From the NCBI RefSeq assembly GCF_026712245.1, contig NZ_JAPPUY010000001.1, positions 1,240,001 to 1,304,000 of the forward strand: 64,000 bases of DNA, in the 5' to 3' direction. This document shows, in pieces, positions 1-9,272 of this stretch; positions within the stretch are counted from its first letter, which is position 1, and the number at the start of each line of letters is the position of its first letter. Source of the DNA: Roseateles hydrophilus. Lineage in GTDB: Bacteria; Pseudomonadota; Gammaproteobacteria; Burkholderiales; Burkholderiaceae_C. The translations under genes were made by a program, and so were the position numbers. The notes beneath the pieces were generated by a model. That model made no database searches, was not told the DNA's origin, and was given only the letters and a program-made list of their open reading frames with translations.

Positions 1-674
<674 letters not shown>

Positions 675-683
675 AGCCTTTGC

Positions 684-721
684 GGGACAGACCGATCGAG
701 CGAAGCGAGTAGCTCTGTCCC
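684..721. terminator. Inverted repeat between convergent argG and ligase genes
   Basis: GGGACAGA at 684-691 is matched by its exact complement TCTGTCCC at 714-721, with a 22-base loop. It sits in the 55-base gap between the stop of argG and the stop of the convergent ligase gene, where a bidirectional terminator would be expected. There is no clear T-tract on either side, so termination activity is only an inference from position. Confidence 0.4.
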
Positions 722-729
722 CAACGGGT

Positions 730-1557
730 TTAGAACTCGTCCGCCACGCGGATGAAGCTGGCAAACCGCGGTTTGCCCGACGGTGTCAGGTCACGGTAGC
801 GATAGGTCACCGTCGCGCCGATGGGCGGCGGATCACGGCGCTGGGCATCGGTGAAGCCGGTGCCCAGCTTGAAGCGCACGCCTTCGGGCGTCTGCAACTC
901 CAGCGCGCCGAGCTGGCCGGCCAAGCGGCCCTTGCCGGGCTCATGGCCGACGACGACGGCCTCGGCATCCGCCAACGGTTTCAGCTTGAGCAGCAGATCG
1001 CTGCGACCAGACGCCAGCGGCGCGTCGGCGCGGTGCAGCATCAGCCCCTCGCCGCCGGCATCGACGACCTGCTTCAACATCCTGCGAAGCTCCGCGTTCG
1101 ACGCAACGCGCTGCTGCTCGACCGGCACGACGATGTCGCTCGCCAATGTCTTGAGCTTGTCGGCCCGCTGCTCGAACGTGCCCTCGCCCGCCGGCAGCTC
1201 GAACACGTGAAATCGAATGAGGCGCCATTCGGCATCCACCGGCCCGGCGCGCCGCACCGCGCCCGACAGTGCATCGAAGCGGCGCCGCCCCATCCACAGC
1301 TCACCGTCCAGCGGCGTCTTCGGCAGCGCGGCCAGGAACCAGGCCGGCGCGGCGACGACGCGGCCGCTGCGAAAACGCAGCGTCGTGCCGTCCCACAGCG
1401 CGCGCACGCCGTCCAGTTTCTCGCTGACCAGGTAGCGCCTCGGGTCAATGCCGGGCGGCGCGCTCTTCGCCAGCAGCGGCTCCCGTGCGAGCACCGGCAG
1501 GGCCCAAGCGCCCAGCCAGGCCACGCACACGCGCCGGCTCAACATCGTGCTGCTCAT
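730..1557 (-). CDS. Exported small ATP-dependent DNA ligase (LigE-like)
   Basis: A minimal ATP-dependent DNA ligase of 275 residues: adenylation domain plus OB fold, no DNA-binding domain. The nucleotidyltransferase motif EKLDG places the catalytic lysine at residue 47; later motifs include DGELWMG, GEGLMLHR and LLKLKP. The N-terminus (SRRVCVAWLGAWALPVLA) is a signal peptide, with an Arg pair that could suit Tat or Sec, so the enzyme likely acts in the periplasm; this class is known from naturally competent proteobacteria. The start at 1557 is chosen because GGGAGGGG lies just ahead of it; a longer frame reaches 1698 but overlaps murB and lacks ligase similarity. Lies 73 bases downstream of murB on the same strand. 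Confidence 0.85.
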   Translation of the reverse strand: MSSTMLSRRVCVAWLGAWALPVLAREPLLAKSAPPGIDPRRYLVSEKLDGVRALWDGTTLRFRSGRVVAAPAWFLAALPKTPLDGELWMGRRRFDALSGAVRRAGPVDAEWRLIRFHVFELPAGEGTFEQRADKLKTLASDIVVPVEQQRVASNAELRRMLKQVVDAGGEGLMLHRADAPLASGRSDLLLKLKPLADAEAVVVGHEPGKGRLAGQLGALELQTPEGVRFKLGTGFTDAQRRDPPPIGATVTYRYRDLTPSGKPRFASFIRVADEF

Positions 1558-1630
1558 CGCCCCCCTCCCGCAGGAACTGGAGGCGGCATGATCATCCCGA
1601 CCTGCCGCGCGCGGGCGGCAGGATTCACCT

Positions 1631-2716
1631 TCAGACGACGACCGGCTCCGGTTCCAGCCGGATGCCGAAGCGCCCGTAGACGCTCTCCTGAATGGCACGC
1701 GCCAGCGTGACGACCTCAGCGCCCCGCGCGTCCGCCTTGTTCACCAGCACCAGCGCCTGCTTCTCGTAGACAGCTGCACCGCCCACGGTCTTTCCCTTCC
1801 AGCCGCAGGCGTCGATCATCCAGCCGGCGGCCAGCTTCACGCTGCCATCAGGCATCGGGTAGTGCACGATGCCGGGGTCGCGGCCGATGATGTCCTTGCA
1901 TTGCTCGGCAGTGACGACCGGGTTCTTGAAGAAGCTGCCGGCGTTGCCGATGACGGCCGGGTCGGGCAGCTTGGCGCGGCGCACGGCGACGATCCAGTCG
2001 TAGATCTGCCGCGGCGTGGGCGCGCTGATGCCCGTCTCGGCCATCTTGCGCTCGATCTCCAGGTAGCCCAGCACCGGCTGCCACGGCTTGGGCAGCCGGA
2101 AGCGCACGTGCGTGATGACGCTCTTGCCCGCCAGGCCGCCGAAGTCGCTGTGCTTGAACACGCTGTCGCGGTAGCCGAAGCGGCAGACATCCGCCGGCAG
2201 CAGCGCCGGCCGGCCGGTGATGAGGTCCATCACCTCCACCGCCTCCAGCCGATCCTTCACCTCGATGCCGTAGGCGCCGACGTTCTGCACCGGCGCGGCG
2301 CCGCAGGTGCCGGGGATCAGCGCCATGTTCTCCAGGCCGGGATAGCCGTGATCCAGCGTCCAGGTGACGAGGTCGTGCCAGACGACGCCCGCGCCGGCCT
2401 CGACGATCCAGGCGTCGTCGCGCTCCTCCAGCAGGCGGATGCCCGGGATCTCCACCTTCAGCACGACGGCGTCCACGTCCTTGGTCAGCACCAGGTTGCT
2501 GCCGCCGCCCAGCACGAACTTGGGCGCGCGGCCCAGCTCGGGGTGGTCCACGACGCGACGCACATCGGCAGCCTCGCGGATGCGCACGAGGCGCTTGGCC
2601 ACAGCCGGCAGCCCGAAGGTGTTGTAGGGCTTGAGATTGACGTCGGTTTCGACCGGAAGCGCTGGCAGCACGGCGTGCGGCACTGCGTTCGAGGGGGTCA
2701 GTGGGGGCGTGGACAT
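1631..2716 (-). CDS. murB: UDP-N-acetylenolpyruvoylglucosamine reductase
   Basis: FAD- and NADPH-dependent reduction of UDP-GlcNAc-enolpyruvate to UDP-MurNAc, the second committed step of peptidoglycan synthesis. The 361-residue product has the FAD-binding GGGSNLVL (about 70-77), IPGTCGAAPVQNVGAYG (about 135-150), the catalytic serine in NAGSFFKNP (Ser about 261) and the C-terminal catalytic Glu in RLEPE. Length and motifs fit the type I family (E. coli 342 residues). ATG at 2716 is used; an in-frame GTG at 2743 with AGGAG only two bases ahead is an alternative. Divergent from yajQ with only 38 bases between starts. Confidence 0.95.
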   Translation of the reverse strand: MSTPPLTPSNAVPHAVLPALPVETDVNLKPYNTFGLPAVAKRLVRIREAADVRRVVDHPELGRAPKFVLGGGSNLVLTKDVDAVVLKVEIPGIRLLEERDDAWIVEAGAGVVWHDLVTWTLDHGYPGLENMALIPGTCGAAPVQNVGAYGIEVKDRLEAVEVMDLITGRPALLPADVCRFGYRDSVFKHSDFGGLAGKSVITHVRFRLPKPWQPVLGYLEIERKMAETGISAPTPRQIYDWIVAVRRAKLPDPAVIGNAGSFFKNPVVTAEQCKDIIGRDPGIVHYPMPDGSVKLAAGWMIDACGWKGKTVGGAAVYEKQALVLVNKADARGAEVVTLARAIQESVYGRFGIRLEPEPVVV

Positions 2717-2754
2717 GGGAAAATTTTCGCTGATTCCATTCACTGCTCCTGCAA

Positions 2755-3243
2755 ATGCCCAGCTTCGACACCGTTCTCGAACCCGACCACGTCAAGATCC
2801 GCAATGGCGTGGACAACGCCATCAAGGAAATCGGCACCCGTTTCGACTTCAAGGGCACGGGCGCCAAGGTCGAGCTCAAGGACAAGGAAATCCATTCGAC
2901 GGGCGACAGCGAGTTCCAGCTGGAGCAGATCGAGGCGGTGCTCTACGCCAAGCTGACCAAGCAGGACGTCGTCATCAGCTTCCTGGACAAGCAGGACAAG
3001 ATCGAGAAGCTCGGCGGCGACAAGGTGCGCCAGGTCTACAAGATCAAGGAAGGCATCGAGGCCACGCTGGCCAAGAAGATCGTCGCCTCGCTGAAGGAGA
3101 GCAAGCTCAAGGTGCAGGCCAGCATCCAGGGCGACGCCGTGCGCGTGACCGGCAAGGCCCGCGACGACCTGCAGGTGGCCATCGCCCACCTGAAGAAGAG
3201 CTTCAGCGACACGCCGCTGACCTACAACAACTTCCGCGACTGA
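2755..3243 (+). CDS. yajQ: YajQ-family nucleotide-binding protein
   Basis: A 162-residue protein matching the YajQ family along its whole length: begins MPSFD, then [21 protein letters not shown] in two blocks and ends with the typical PLTYNNFRD. Family members bind nucleotides, and some bind cyclic di-GMP and act as transcriptional co-regulators in Xanthomonas and Pseudomonas; the role here is not shown by the sequence. Transcribed divergently from murB. No good Shine-Dalgarno is visible before the ATG. Confidence 0.93.
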   Translation: MPSFDTVLEPDHVKIRNGVDNAIKEIGTRFDFKGTGAKVELKDKEIHSTGDSEFQLEQIEAVLYAKLTKQDVVISFLDKQDKIEKLGGDKVRQVYKIKEGIEATLAKKIVASLKESKLKVQASIQGDAVRVTGKARDDLQVAIAHLKKSFSDTPLTYNNFRD

Positions 3244-3252
3244 GCCCGGCCG

Positions 3253-3897
3253 ATGCGCGCCCACTGGCTGGCTGTGTTGCCCCTGGGCGCTGCGCTGGCA
3301 CTGCCCGCTTCGGCAGCGCCCAAGGTGCAGCTCAACGGCATGCTGGGCGCGCGTGCCGCGCTGTTGATCATCGACGGTGAGCCGCGCACGGTGCAGCTGG
3401 GCGCCTCCGTGCTGGGTGTGACCCTGGTGGCGCTGGAAGACGGGCGCGCCGTGGTCGACATCGACGGCCGCCGCCAGACGCTGTCCCTGGGGGCCGCACC
3501 GGCGCGCGTCACGGCCGGCGCATCGGCGCCCAGGCAAATCGTGATGCCGGTTGGCCACGGCGGGCATTACACGACCAGCGGCACCATCAACGGCCACCTC
3601 ACACAGTTTTTGCTGGACACCGGATCGACCAGTGTCGCCATCAGCCAAGTCGAGGCGGAGCGCATGGGCCTGCGCTACCAGCAAGGGCGGCGCATCGTCA
3701 CGCACACCGCCAACGGCACGGTGCCGGCCTACGCGCTGGAGCTGTCCAGCGTGCGCATCGCCGACGTGGAGGTGCGCAACGTCGCCGCCATCGTCATCCC
3801 CAGCCAGATGCCCTACGTGCTGCTGGGCAACAGCTTTCTCGATCGCTTCCAGATGCGGCGCGAGAACGATGTCATGACGCTACAGCTTCGCTACTGA
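3253..3897 (+). CDS. Retropepsin-like aspartic protease (clan AA, TIGR02281 type)
   Basis: A 214-residue protein with a Sec signal peptide (residues 1-21, ending ASA) and, after a small SH3-like first half, a retropepsin domain from about residue 105. The catalytic motif LLDTGST puts Asp at 122, followed by YVLLGNSFLDRF near the C-terminus. One such domain suggests function as a homodimer, as in retroviral and Rickettsia-type proteases. Probably periplasmic. Starts nine bases after yajQ, so likely co-transcribed with it. The substrate is unknown. Confidence 0.8.
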   Translation: MRAHWLAVLPLGAALALPASAAPKVQLNGMLGARAALLIIDGEPRTVQLGASVLGVTLVALEDGRAVVDIDGRRQTLSLGAAPARVTAGASAPRQIVMPVGHGGHYTTSGTINGHLTQFLLDTGSTSVAISQVEAERMGLRYQQGRRIVTHTANGTVPAYALELSSVRIADVEVRNVAAIVIPSQMPYVLLGNSFLDRFQMRRENDVMTLQLRY

Positions 3898-3962
3898 GGC
3901 CTCGCCCGCCCGCACAGCACCCTTCTGCAAGAATCCGGCGCCCTCCGCCGCCTGCCCGCCCG

Positions 3963-6767
3963 ATGACCGCTCCGCTCGTACCGATCTCCCGCCTGCTGAC
4001 CGCCCTGCTGATTGCCGCCGCGCCACTGGCCCAGGCCCAGGACCCAGCCAAGGCCTCGCGCTTCTACGAAGACGCGCTGCAGCGCTACGAGAAACGCGAC
4101 ATCGCCGGCACCATCGTGCAGCTGCGCAACGCGCTGCAGGCTGACAAGAACCAGCTGCCCGTGCATGTGCTGCTGGGCAAGGCCTTGCTCGCCGACAGCC
4201 AGCCGTCGGCCGCTGAGTTCCAGTTCGGCGAAGCGCTGCGGCTGGGCGTCAACCGTGCGGAGATTGCCGTGCCGCTGGCCATGGCGCTCAACGCCCAGGG
4301 CAAACAACCGCAGATGCTGACCGATCCGCGGCTGCAGCCAAGCGGCCTGCCCACCGGCATCCAGCAAGACCTGCTCATCGAGCGGGCGCTCGCGCAGTCC
4401 GACACCGGGGACACGAAGGCCGCGCTCGCCAGCGTGCAGCAGGCGCGGGCGCTGGACGCCACCAACGTCAACAGCTGGCTGGCCGAGGTGCCGCTGCGCG
4501 TGCGCAACCGCCAGTTCACCGAAGCCAATGCCGCCGCCGACCAGGCGCTGAAGCTCGCCCCCGACAACGCCGAGGCGCTGTACCAGAAGGCGTCCATCTT
4601 CCATGCCAACGGCCAGATCGCCCAGGCGCTGGCCGGCTACGAGCGCGCCATCAAGGCCCAGCCCAAGCACGCCGAGTCCCGCCTGGCTCGCACCGGCCTG
4701 CTCATCGACGTCAACCGCGATGCGGACGCGCTGGTGGAGCTCAACGAACTGCTGGTGCTCAAGCCCAACGATCCGCGTGGCACCTACCTGCGCGCCGTGC
4801 TCGCCGACCGTGCCGGCGATGCCGCCACCACGCGCGCCTCGCAGAAGAAGATCACCGAACTGCTGGACCCGGTACCCATCGAGTTCATCCGCTACCGCAC
4901 GCAGCTGCTGATGCTCAACGGCCTGGCGCACTACAACCTCGGTGAGCTGGAAAAAGCCAAGCCCTACCTGGAGCTGGCAGCCCGCCAGCAGCCCGGCAGC
5001 CCGCTGTACAAGCTGCTGGCCCAGATCGCACTGACCGAGGGCAATGCCAACCAGGCCATCGAACTGCTGGACGGCTATGTCAAGCTGCGCCCCGGCGACG
5101 GCCAGGCCCTACTGATGCTGGCCAACAGCCACATGCGCCAGGGCCGCCACGCCCGCGCCGTGCAACTGATGCAGGACGCACTCAAGGCCAAGGACTCCGC
5201 CGACTACCGCACCGCGCTGGGCCTGTCGCTGCTGCAGACCGGCCAGGCCGGCATGGCCGAGGAACAGCTCGCCCAAGCCTACAAGAACGACCCCAAGCAG
5301 ACGTATGCCGGCCTCGCGCTGGTGACGCTGCATCTGCGCAACCAGCAGTTCCCCAAGGCGCTGGCGGTTGCGGACACCCTGGCCCGTGCCAACCCCAACA
5401 ACGCCACCGTCATCATGGTGCAGGCCTACGCCAAGACGCAGGCCCGCGACTACACCGGCGGCCGTGCCGGCTACGAGAAGGCCCTCAAGCTGGACGCCAA
5501 CCAGCTGGAGGCCAAGCTGGGCCTGGCGCGCATCGACGCCGTCACCGGCAATTACGACGCCGCCGAGAAGCGGCTGCGCGCGGCGCTCAAGGAGGACGAG
5601 CGCAACGTCAACCTGCTGTTCGAGCTGGCGCTGGTCAGCGAACTGCGCGGCAAGAACGACGAAGCGCTGAAGTGGCTGGACAGCGCCGCCTCGGCCAGCA
5701 GCGCCCGCGAGACGCGCGCCAACTTCGCCCTGGTGGCCTGGCACCTGCGCAAGGGCCAGGCGCCGCGCGCCCTGGAAGCGGCCAAGGTGCTGCTGGCCAA
5801 GCTGCCGGAAGACGTGGAAGCGCTGCAGGCCTACGCGGCCGCCCAACTCGCCAGCGGCGATGCGCCTGGCGCGCGCAGCACGCTGGTCAATGCCTCGCGC
5901 CGTGCCGCGTTCGACACGCCGCGACTGGTCGAAGTCGCGCGCCAGCAGGCCCAGGCTCAGGACTTCAAGGCCGCGGCCTACACGCTGGACAAGGCCCTCA
6001 CCGGCACGCCCAACGACCCGGCCGCCGTCGCCATGCTGTCCAGCGTGGAGCTGGCGCAGGGCAATGTGGCTGGTGCCGAGCAGCGGGCGCGGCAGGTCAT
6101 CGAGGCCAACCCCAAGTCGGCCCTGGGCTACAACCTGCTGGCCGAGGCCGCCCAGCGCAAGGGCCAGGGCGCTGCGGCGCTGGACGCGCTGCGCAAGGCG
6201 CACGAGCTCGACAAGACCGCCACCTCGCTGACCCGCCTCATGCGCGCCCAGGCGGCACAGGGCGGCAAGCCGGCCAGCGACCTGGCTGAAGCCTGGCTGC
6301 GCAAGAACCCGAACGACATCGCCGTGCGCAACACGCTGGCCGAGCAGCTGGTGCAGGCGGGCGACCTGCCGGGCGCGCGGCGCCAGTACGACGCCATCCT
6401 CAAGACCGCACCGACGAACGCCGTCGCGCTGAACAACCTGGCCAATGTGCTGATCGAGCTGAAGGACCCCGGCGCCGTCGACATGGCCGAACGCGCACTG
6501 AAGACCGCCCCGCAGAATGCCGCACTGCTGGACACCGCCGGCTGGGCCAACCACCGCGCCGGCAAGGCCGAGCGCGCGCTGCAGCTGTTGCGCGACGCCC
6601 GGCTGCGCGCACCGGACAACCCCGATATCCGCTACCACCTCGCTGCCGTGCTCGCCCAAGCTGGCCGCAAGGGCGAGGCCCGCGAGGAGCTCGATGCCGC
6701 CCTGCGCGGCGGCGCGACATTTGGCACGGTCAATGAAGCCAAACAGCTGCGGGCGACCCTCAACTGA
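3963..6767 (+). CDS. prsT: PEP-CTERM system TPR-repeat protein PrsT
   Basis: A 934-residue exported protein: signal peptide to about residue 25 (ends AQAQ), then tetratricopeptide repeats over almost the whole length, with typical units such as AEALYQKASIFHANGQIAQALAGY. The N-terminal pattern (ASRFYEDALQRYEKRDIAGTIVQLRNAL split across the first repeat) and the length match PrsT, the TPR partner of the XrtA/PEP-CTERM protein-sorting and exopolysaccharide system. In many genomes prsT sits with prsK, prsR and xrtA; here those genes are not in the window. The next gene is a PEP-CTERM substrate behind a sigma-54 promoter, which fits the known PrsK/PrsR sigma-54 control of this system. Confidence 0.85.
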   Translation: MTAPLVPISRLLTALLIAAAPLAQAQDPAKASRFYEDALQRYEKRDIAGTIVQLRNALQADKNQLPVHVLLGKALLADSQPSAAEFQFGEALRLGVNRAEIAVPLAMALNAQGKQPQMLTDPRLQPSGLPTGIQQDLLIERALAQSDTGDTKAALASVQQARALDATNVNSWLAEVPLRVRNRQFTEANAAADQALKLAPDNAEALYQKASIFHANGQIAQALAGYERAIKAQPKHAESRLARTGLLIDVNRDADALVELNELLVLKPNDPRGTYLRAVLADRAGDAATTRASQKKITELLDPVPIEFIRYRTQLLMLNGLAHYNLGELEKAKPYLELAARQQPGSPLYKLLAQIALTEGNANQAIELLDGYVKLRPGDGQALLMLANSHMRQGRHARAVQLMQDALKAKDSADYRTALGLSLLQTGQAGMAEEQLAQAYKNDPKQTYAGLALVTLHLRNQQFPKALAVADTLARANPNNATVIMVQAYAKTQARDYTGGRAGYEKALKLDANQLEAKLGLARIDAVTGNYDAAEKRLRAALKEDERNVNLLFELALVSELRGKNDEALKWLDSAASASSARETRANFALVAWHLRKGQAPRALEAAKVLLAKLPEDVEALQAYAAAQLASGDAPGARSTLVNASRRAAFDTPRLVEVARQQAQAQDFKAAAYTLDKALTGTPNDPAAVAMLSSVELAQGNVAGAEQRARQVIEANPKSALGYNLLAEAAQRKGQGAAALDALRKAHELDKTATSLTRLMRAQAAQGGKPASDLAEAWLRKNPNDIAVRNTLAEQLVQAGDLPGARRQYDAILKTAPTNAVALNNLANVLIELKDPGAVDMAERALKTAPQNAALLDTAGWANHRAGKAERALQLLRDARLRAPDNPDIRYHLAAVLAQAGRKGEAREELDAALRGGATFGTVNEAKQLRATLN

Positions 6768-6794
6768 GGGGGCCGCACCCACCTGAAAACCTGT

Positions 6795-6832
6795 CGACCC
6801 TTCTTACAATTCTTCGCAAAGCTAGGGGGTCG
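6795..6832. promoter_or_regulatory. Spaced inverted repeat upstream of the sigma-54 promoter
   Basis: CGACCC at 6795-6800 and its complement GGGTCG at 6827-6832 flank 26 bases, 40-77 bases upstream of the -24 element of the next promoter. Position would allow binding of an enhancer-binding protein such as PrsR, but the arms are short and could be chance in GC-rich DNA, or part of the prsT 3' end. Confidence 0.25.
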
Positions 6833-6871
6833 GTTTGCGCAAGTGATTGAGCCGGAACAAATTTCTGTTGT

Positions 6872-6887
6872 TGGCACAACGATTGCT
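6872..6887 (+). promoter_or_regulatory. Sigma-54 (RpoN) -24/-12 promoter
   Basis: TGGCACAACGATTGCT matches the RpoN consensus TGGCAC-N5-TTGCW exactly, with GG (6873-6874) and GC (6885-6886) 12 bases apart as required. It lies 55 bases ahead of the ATG of the PEP-CTERM surface protein, giving a leader of about 40-45 bases. Activation would need an enhancer-binding protein; in PEP-CTERM systems this is PrsR. Confidence 0.85.
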
Positions 6888-6941
6888 AAAACTCCTCAAA
6901 CTCCCGACGTCACGAGCGTCTGAAACCAGAAAGATCACCCG

Positions 6942-7868
6942 ATGAAATTCCTGAATCTCCGCCTGAGTCTGCTGGCCTTTGGCACGGTTGCAGCCCTGGT
7001 TTCGACAAGTGCGCATGCAGTTTGGGTTTTCGGCAATTCGACCATCACCGGTCAGACGAGCGCGACCTACAGCGCAACCGCACCGTCGACGAATGGCGAT
7101 CCGAGCGTCACGTTGACCGGCTTCTCAGCCACGAATACGGTTAACAGCAGCGGCACCATCACGGGCGTGACCGGCAACTGGACGCAGCAGAAGCTGTCGT
7201 CGTGGTCGGGCAGTGGTTTGGGTGTCGTCACCGGCTCGGAGAGCTCTCCCGATCACGCTGTGGACAACAGCGGTTCCACCGAAGCGGTGCTGCTGAATTT
7301 CGGCACCAGCAACGTGGCATTGACGAGCATCGGTTTGGGCTGGATCAGCAACGGCAACTACAACACGAGCGGCCAGCTTCTGTCGAGCAGCTGCAGTGGA
7401 ACCTCTGGCACCAACTACAGCAACTGCCTGAACGGCGGGGCGGTGGTCAACTCGACCATCAAGGCGGACATCTCACTGTTCCGCTGGGTTGGTGCGCAGG
7501 GTCAAACGCCTCCAAACCTGACCAGCACCTCGGCTTCTTCACTGACGTCTTCCGGCTGGCAACTGGTCAGCAGCTACGACATGGGCGTGGATCAGACCGC
7601 GGCTTACAGCAACGTGAACGCCAGCGGCCTGACGTCGAGCTGGTGGTTGATCTCTGCCTACAACAGCGGCCTGACCGGTGGCGCGACCGTTGGCACCAAC
7701 ATCGACAACGGCAAGGACTATTTCAAGCTTTACGCCGTTGCCGGCAATGTGGTTTCTGGCAACACGGGCGGCAAGCTGCCCGAGCCCGCCACCCTCGCCC
7801 TGACCAGCGTCGCGCTGCTGGGCGTGGTCGGTCTGCGTCGCCGCAGCAAGGCCAAGCTGGCCGCTTGA
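6942..7868 (+). CDS. PEP-CTERM exosortase-dependent surface protein (XDP1-like)
   Basis: A 308-residue exported protein: signal peptide 1-26 (ends SAHA), a Ser/Thr/Asn-rich beta-type body with SPDHAVDN and QTAAYSNVNASGLTSSWWL, and a C-terminal sorting signal made of PEP (about 281), a hydrophobic helix and a basic RRRSK tail. Exosortase recognises and cleaves such tails and delivers the protein to the cell surface. The pattern of a VDN segment, a Cys pair and the GLTSSWWLISAYN block resembles the exosortase-dependent protein XDP1; that subfamily call is from memory. Base composition is visibly less GC-rich than its neighbours. Driven by the sigma-54 promoter at 6872-6887 and closed by a strong terminator. 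Confidence 0.8.
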   Translation: MKFLNLRLSLLAFGTVAALVSTSAHAVWVFGNSTITGQTSATYSATAPSTNGDPSVTLTGFSATNTVNSSGTITGVTGNWTQQKLSSWSGSGLGVVTGSESSPDHAVDNSGSTEAVLLNFGTSNVALTSIGLGWISNGNYNTSGQLLSSSCSGTSGTNYSNCLNGGAVVNSTIKADISLFRWVGAQGQTPPNLTSTSASSLTSSGWQLVSSYDMGVDQTAAYSNVNASGLTSSWWLISAYNSGLTGGATVGTNIDNGKDYFKLYAVAGNVVSGNTGGKLPEPATLALTSVALLGVVGLRRRSKAKLAA

Positions 7869-7902
7869 TCCCCTTCGGCTCCGCGCGCTGCGCGGGCACC
7901 TC

Positions 7903-7928
7903 AAAGGCGCTCCTCGGAGCGCCTTTTT
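7903..7928 (+). terminator. Rho-independent terminator after the PEP-CTERM gene
   Basis: AAAGGCGCTCC and its exact complement form an 11-pair stem (7903-7926) with a CTCG-type loop, running into a T-tract at 7924-7928. Ends the monocistronic PEP-CTERM transcript. Confidence 0.85.
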
Positions 7929-8037
7929 GTTTGTCTGCACGCGCCTTGTCCACTGTCCCTGGCCGGACAGCGCAGATGCGAACGACCGTGCTAAAACGCG
8001 CGGCATTCCTATCACGATACGGCGAGGCGACAAGCAC

Positions 8038-9237
8038 ATGGACCTCAACTTCACCGACGCGGAACTGGCGTTCCGAGCCGAGGTGCGCGACTGGGTGCGC
8101 GCCCACCTGCCCGCAGACATCGCGCACAAGGTGCGCCATGACCTGCGGCTGAACAAGGACGACCTGCAGCGCTGGGCCAAGATCCTCGGCGCCAAGGGCT
8201 GGCATGGCTGGGCCTGGCCCACGCAGTTCGGCGGCCCGGGCTGGAACGCCATCCAGCGCCACCTGTTCGAAGAGGAATGCGCGCTGGCCGGCGCGCCACG
8301 CATTGTTCCGTTCGGGCCGGTGATGGTGGCGCCCGTCATCATGGCCTTCGGCACGCCGGAGCAGCAGCAGCGCTTCCTGCCCGGCATCATGAGCGGCGAC
8401 GTGTGGTGGAGCCAAGGCTACAGCGAGCCAGGCTCCGGCTCCGACCTCGCCTCGCTGAAGTGCCGCGCCGAGCGCCAGGGCAACAAGTACATCGTCAACG
8501 GCCAGAAGACCTGGACAACGCTCGGCCAGTACGGCGACTGGATTTTCTGCCTGGTGCGCACGTCGTCCGAAGGCAAGCCCCAAACCGGCATCAGCTTCCT
8601 GCTGATCGACATGAAGTCGCCCGGCGTGACGGTCAAGCCCATCATCATGCTGGACGGCGAGCACGAGGTGAACGAGGTCTGGTTCGACAACGTCGAGGTG
8701 CCGGCCGAGAACCTGATCGGCGAGGAGAACAAGGGCTGGACCTACGCCAAGCACCTGCTTTCCCACGAGCGCACCAACATTGCCGACGTGAACCGCGCCA
8801 AGCGTGAGCTGGAGCGCCTCAAGCGCATTGCCGCCGCCGAGGGCCTGATGGACGACGCACGCTTTCGCGACCAGATCGCGCTGTGCGAGGTGGATGTCGT
8901 CGCGCTGGAGATGATGGTGCTGCGCGTGCTGTCCGGTGAACGCACGGGCAAGCAGCCGCTGGATGTCGCCGGCCTGCTGAAGATTCGCGGCAGCGAACTG
9001 CAGCAGCGTTACACCGAGCTGATGATGCTGGCCGGCGGCCCGTTGGCCCTGCCCCACATCCTTGATGCCATGGAAGCGGGCTGGCAGGGGGACCAATGGC
9101 TGGGTGGCGCCTGGCTGGGTGGCGCATCGCACGCCATTCCCGTGACCGGCACTTACCTGAACGTGCGCAAGACCACCATCTACGGTGGCTCGAACGAAGT
9201 GCAGCGCAACATCGTCGCGCAGACGGTGCTCGGCTAA
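8038..9237 (+). CDS. Acyl-CoA dehydrogenase, pimeloyl-CoA dehydrogenase large-subunit type
   Basis: FAD-dependent alpha,beta-dehydrogenation of an acyl-CoA. The 399-residue product has the family body: N-terminal helices, SQGYSEPGSGSDLA, GQKTWTT, and the C-terminal YGGSNEVQRNIVAQ. It is the larger of two adjacent, different acyl-CoA dehydrogenases, an arrangement known for PimC/PimD-like heteromeric enzymes. The start at 8038 (MDLNFTDAE) is where family similarity begins, with GAGG about 11 bases upstream; the frame remains open further upstream into the preceding terminator. The substrate is not evident; the pimeloyl label is a homology label only. Confidence 0.85.
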   Translation: MDLNFTDAELAFRAEVRDWVRAHLPADIAHKVRHDLRLNKDDLQRWAKILGAKGWHGWAWPTQFGGPGWNAIQRHLFEEECALAGAPRIVPFGPVMVAPVIMAFGTPEQQQRFLPGIMSGDVWWSQGYSEPGSGSDLASLKCRAERQGNKYIVNGQKTWTTLGQYGDWIFCLVRTSSEGKPQTGISFLLIDMKSPGVTVKPIIMLDGEHEVNEVWFDNVEVPAENLIGEENKGWTYAKHLLSHERTNIADVNRAKRELERLKRIAAAEGLMDDARFRDQIALCEVDVVALEMMVLRVLSGERTGKQPLDVAGLLKIRGSELQQRYTELMMLAGGPLALPHILDAMEAGWQGDQWLGGAWLGGASHAIPVTGTYLNVRKTTIYGGSNEVQRNIVAQTVLG

Positions 9238-9272
9238 AGGCTGCGAACGCTGCCGCTCAAGGAGACAGACAG

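Noticed and set aside
4085-6700. Repeated segments inside prsT that could be taken for a DNA repeat array
   Set aside because: They are degenerate TPR codon repeats in a protein-coding frame, not direct DNA repeats or CRISPR.
5109-6782. Minus-strand open frame of 557 codons antisense to prsT
   Set aside because: Antisense shadow made from the repetitive TPR coding sequence.
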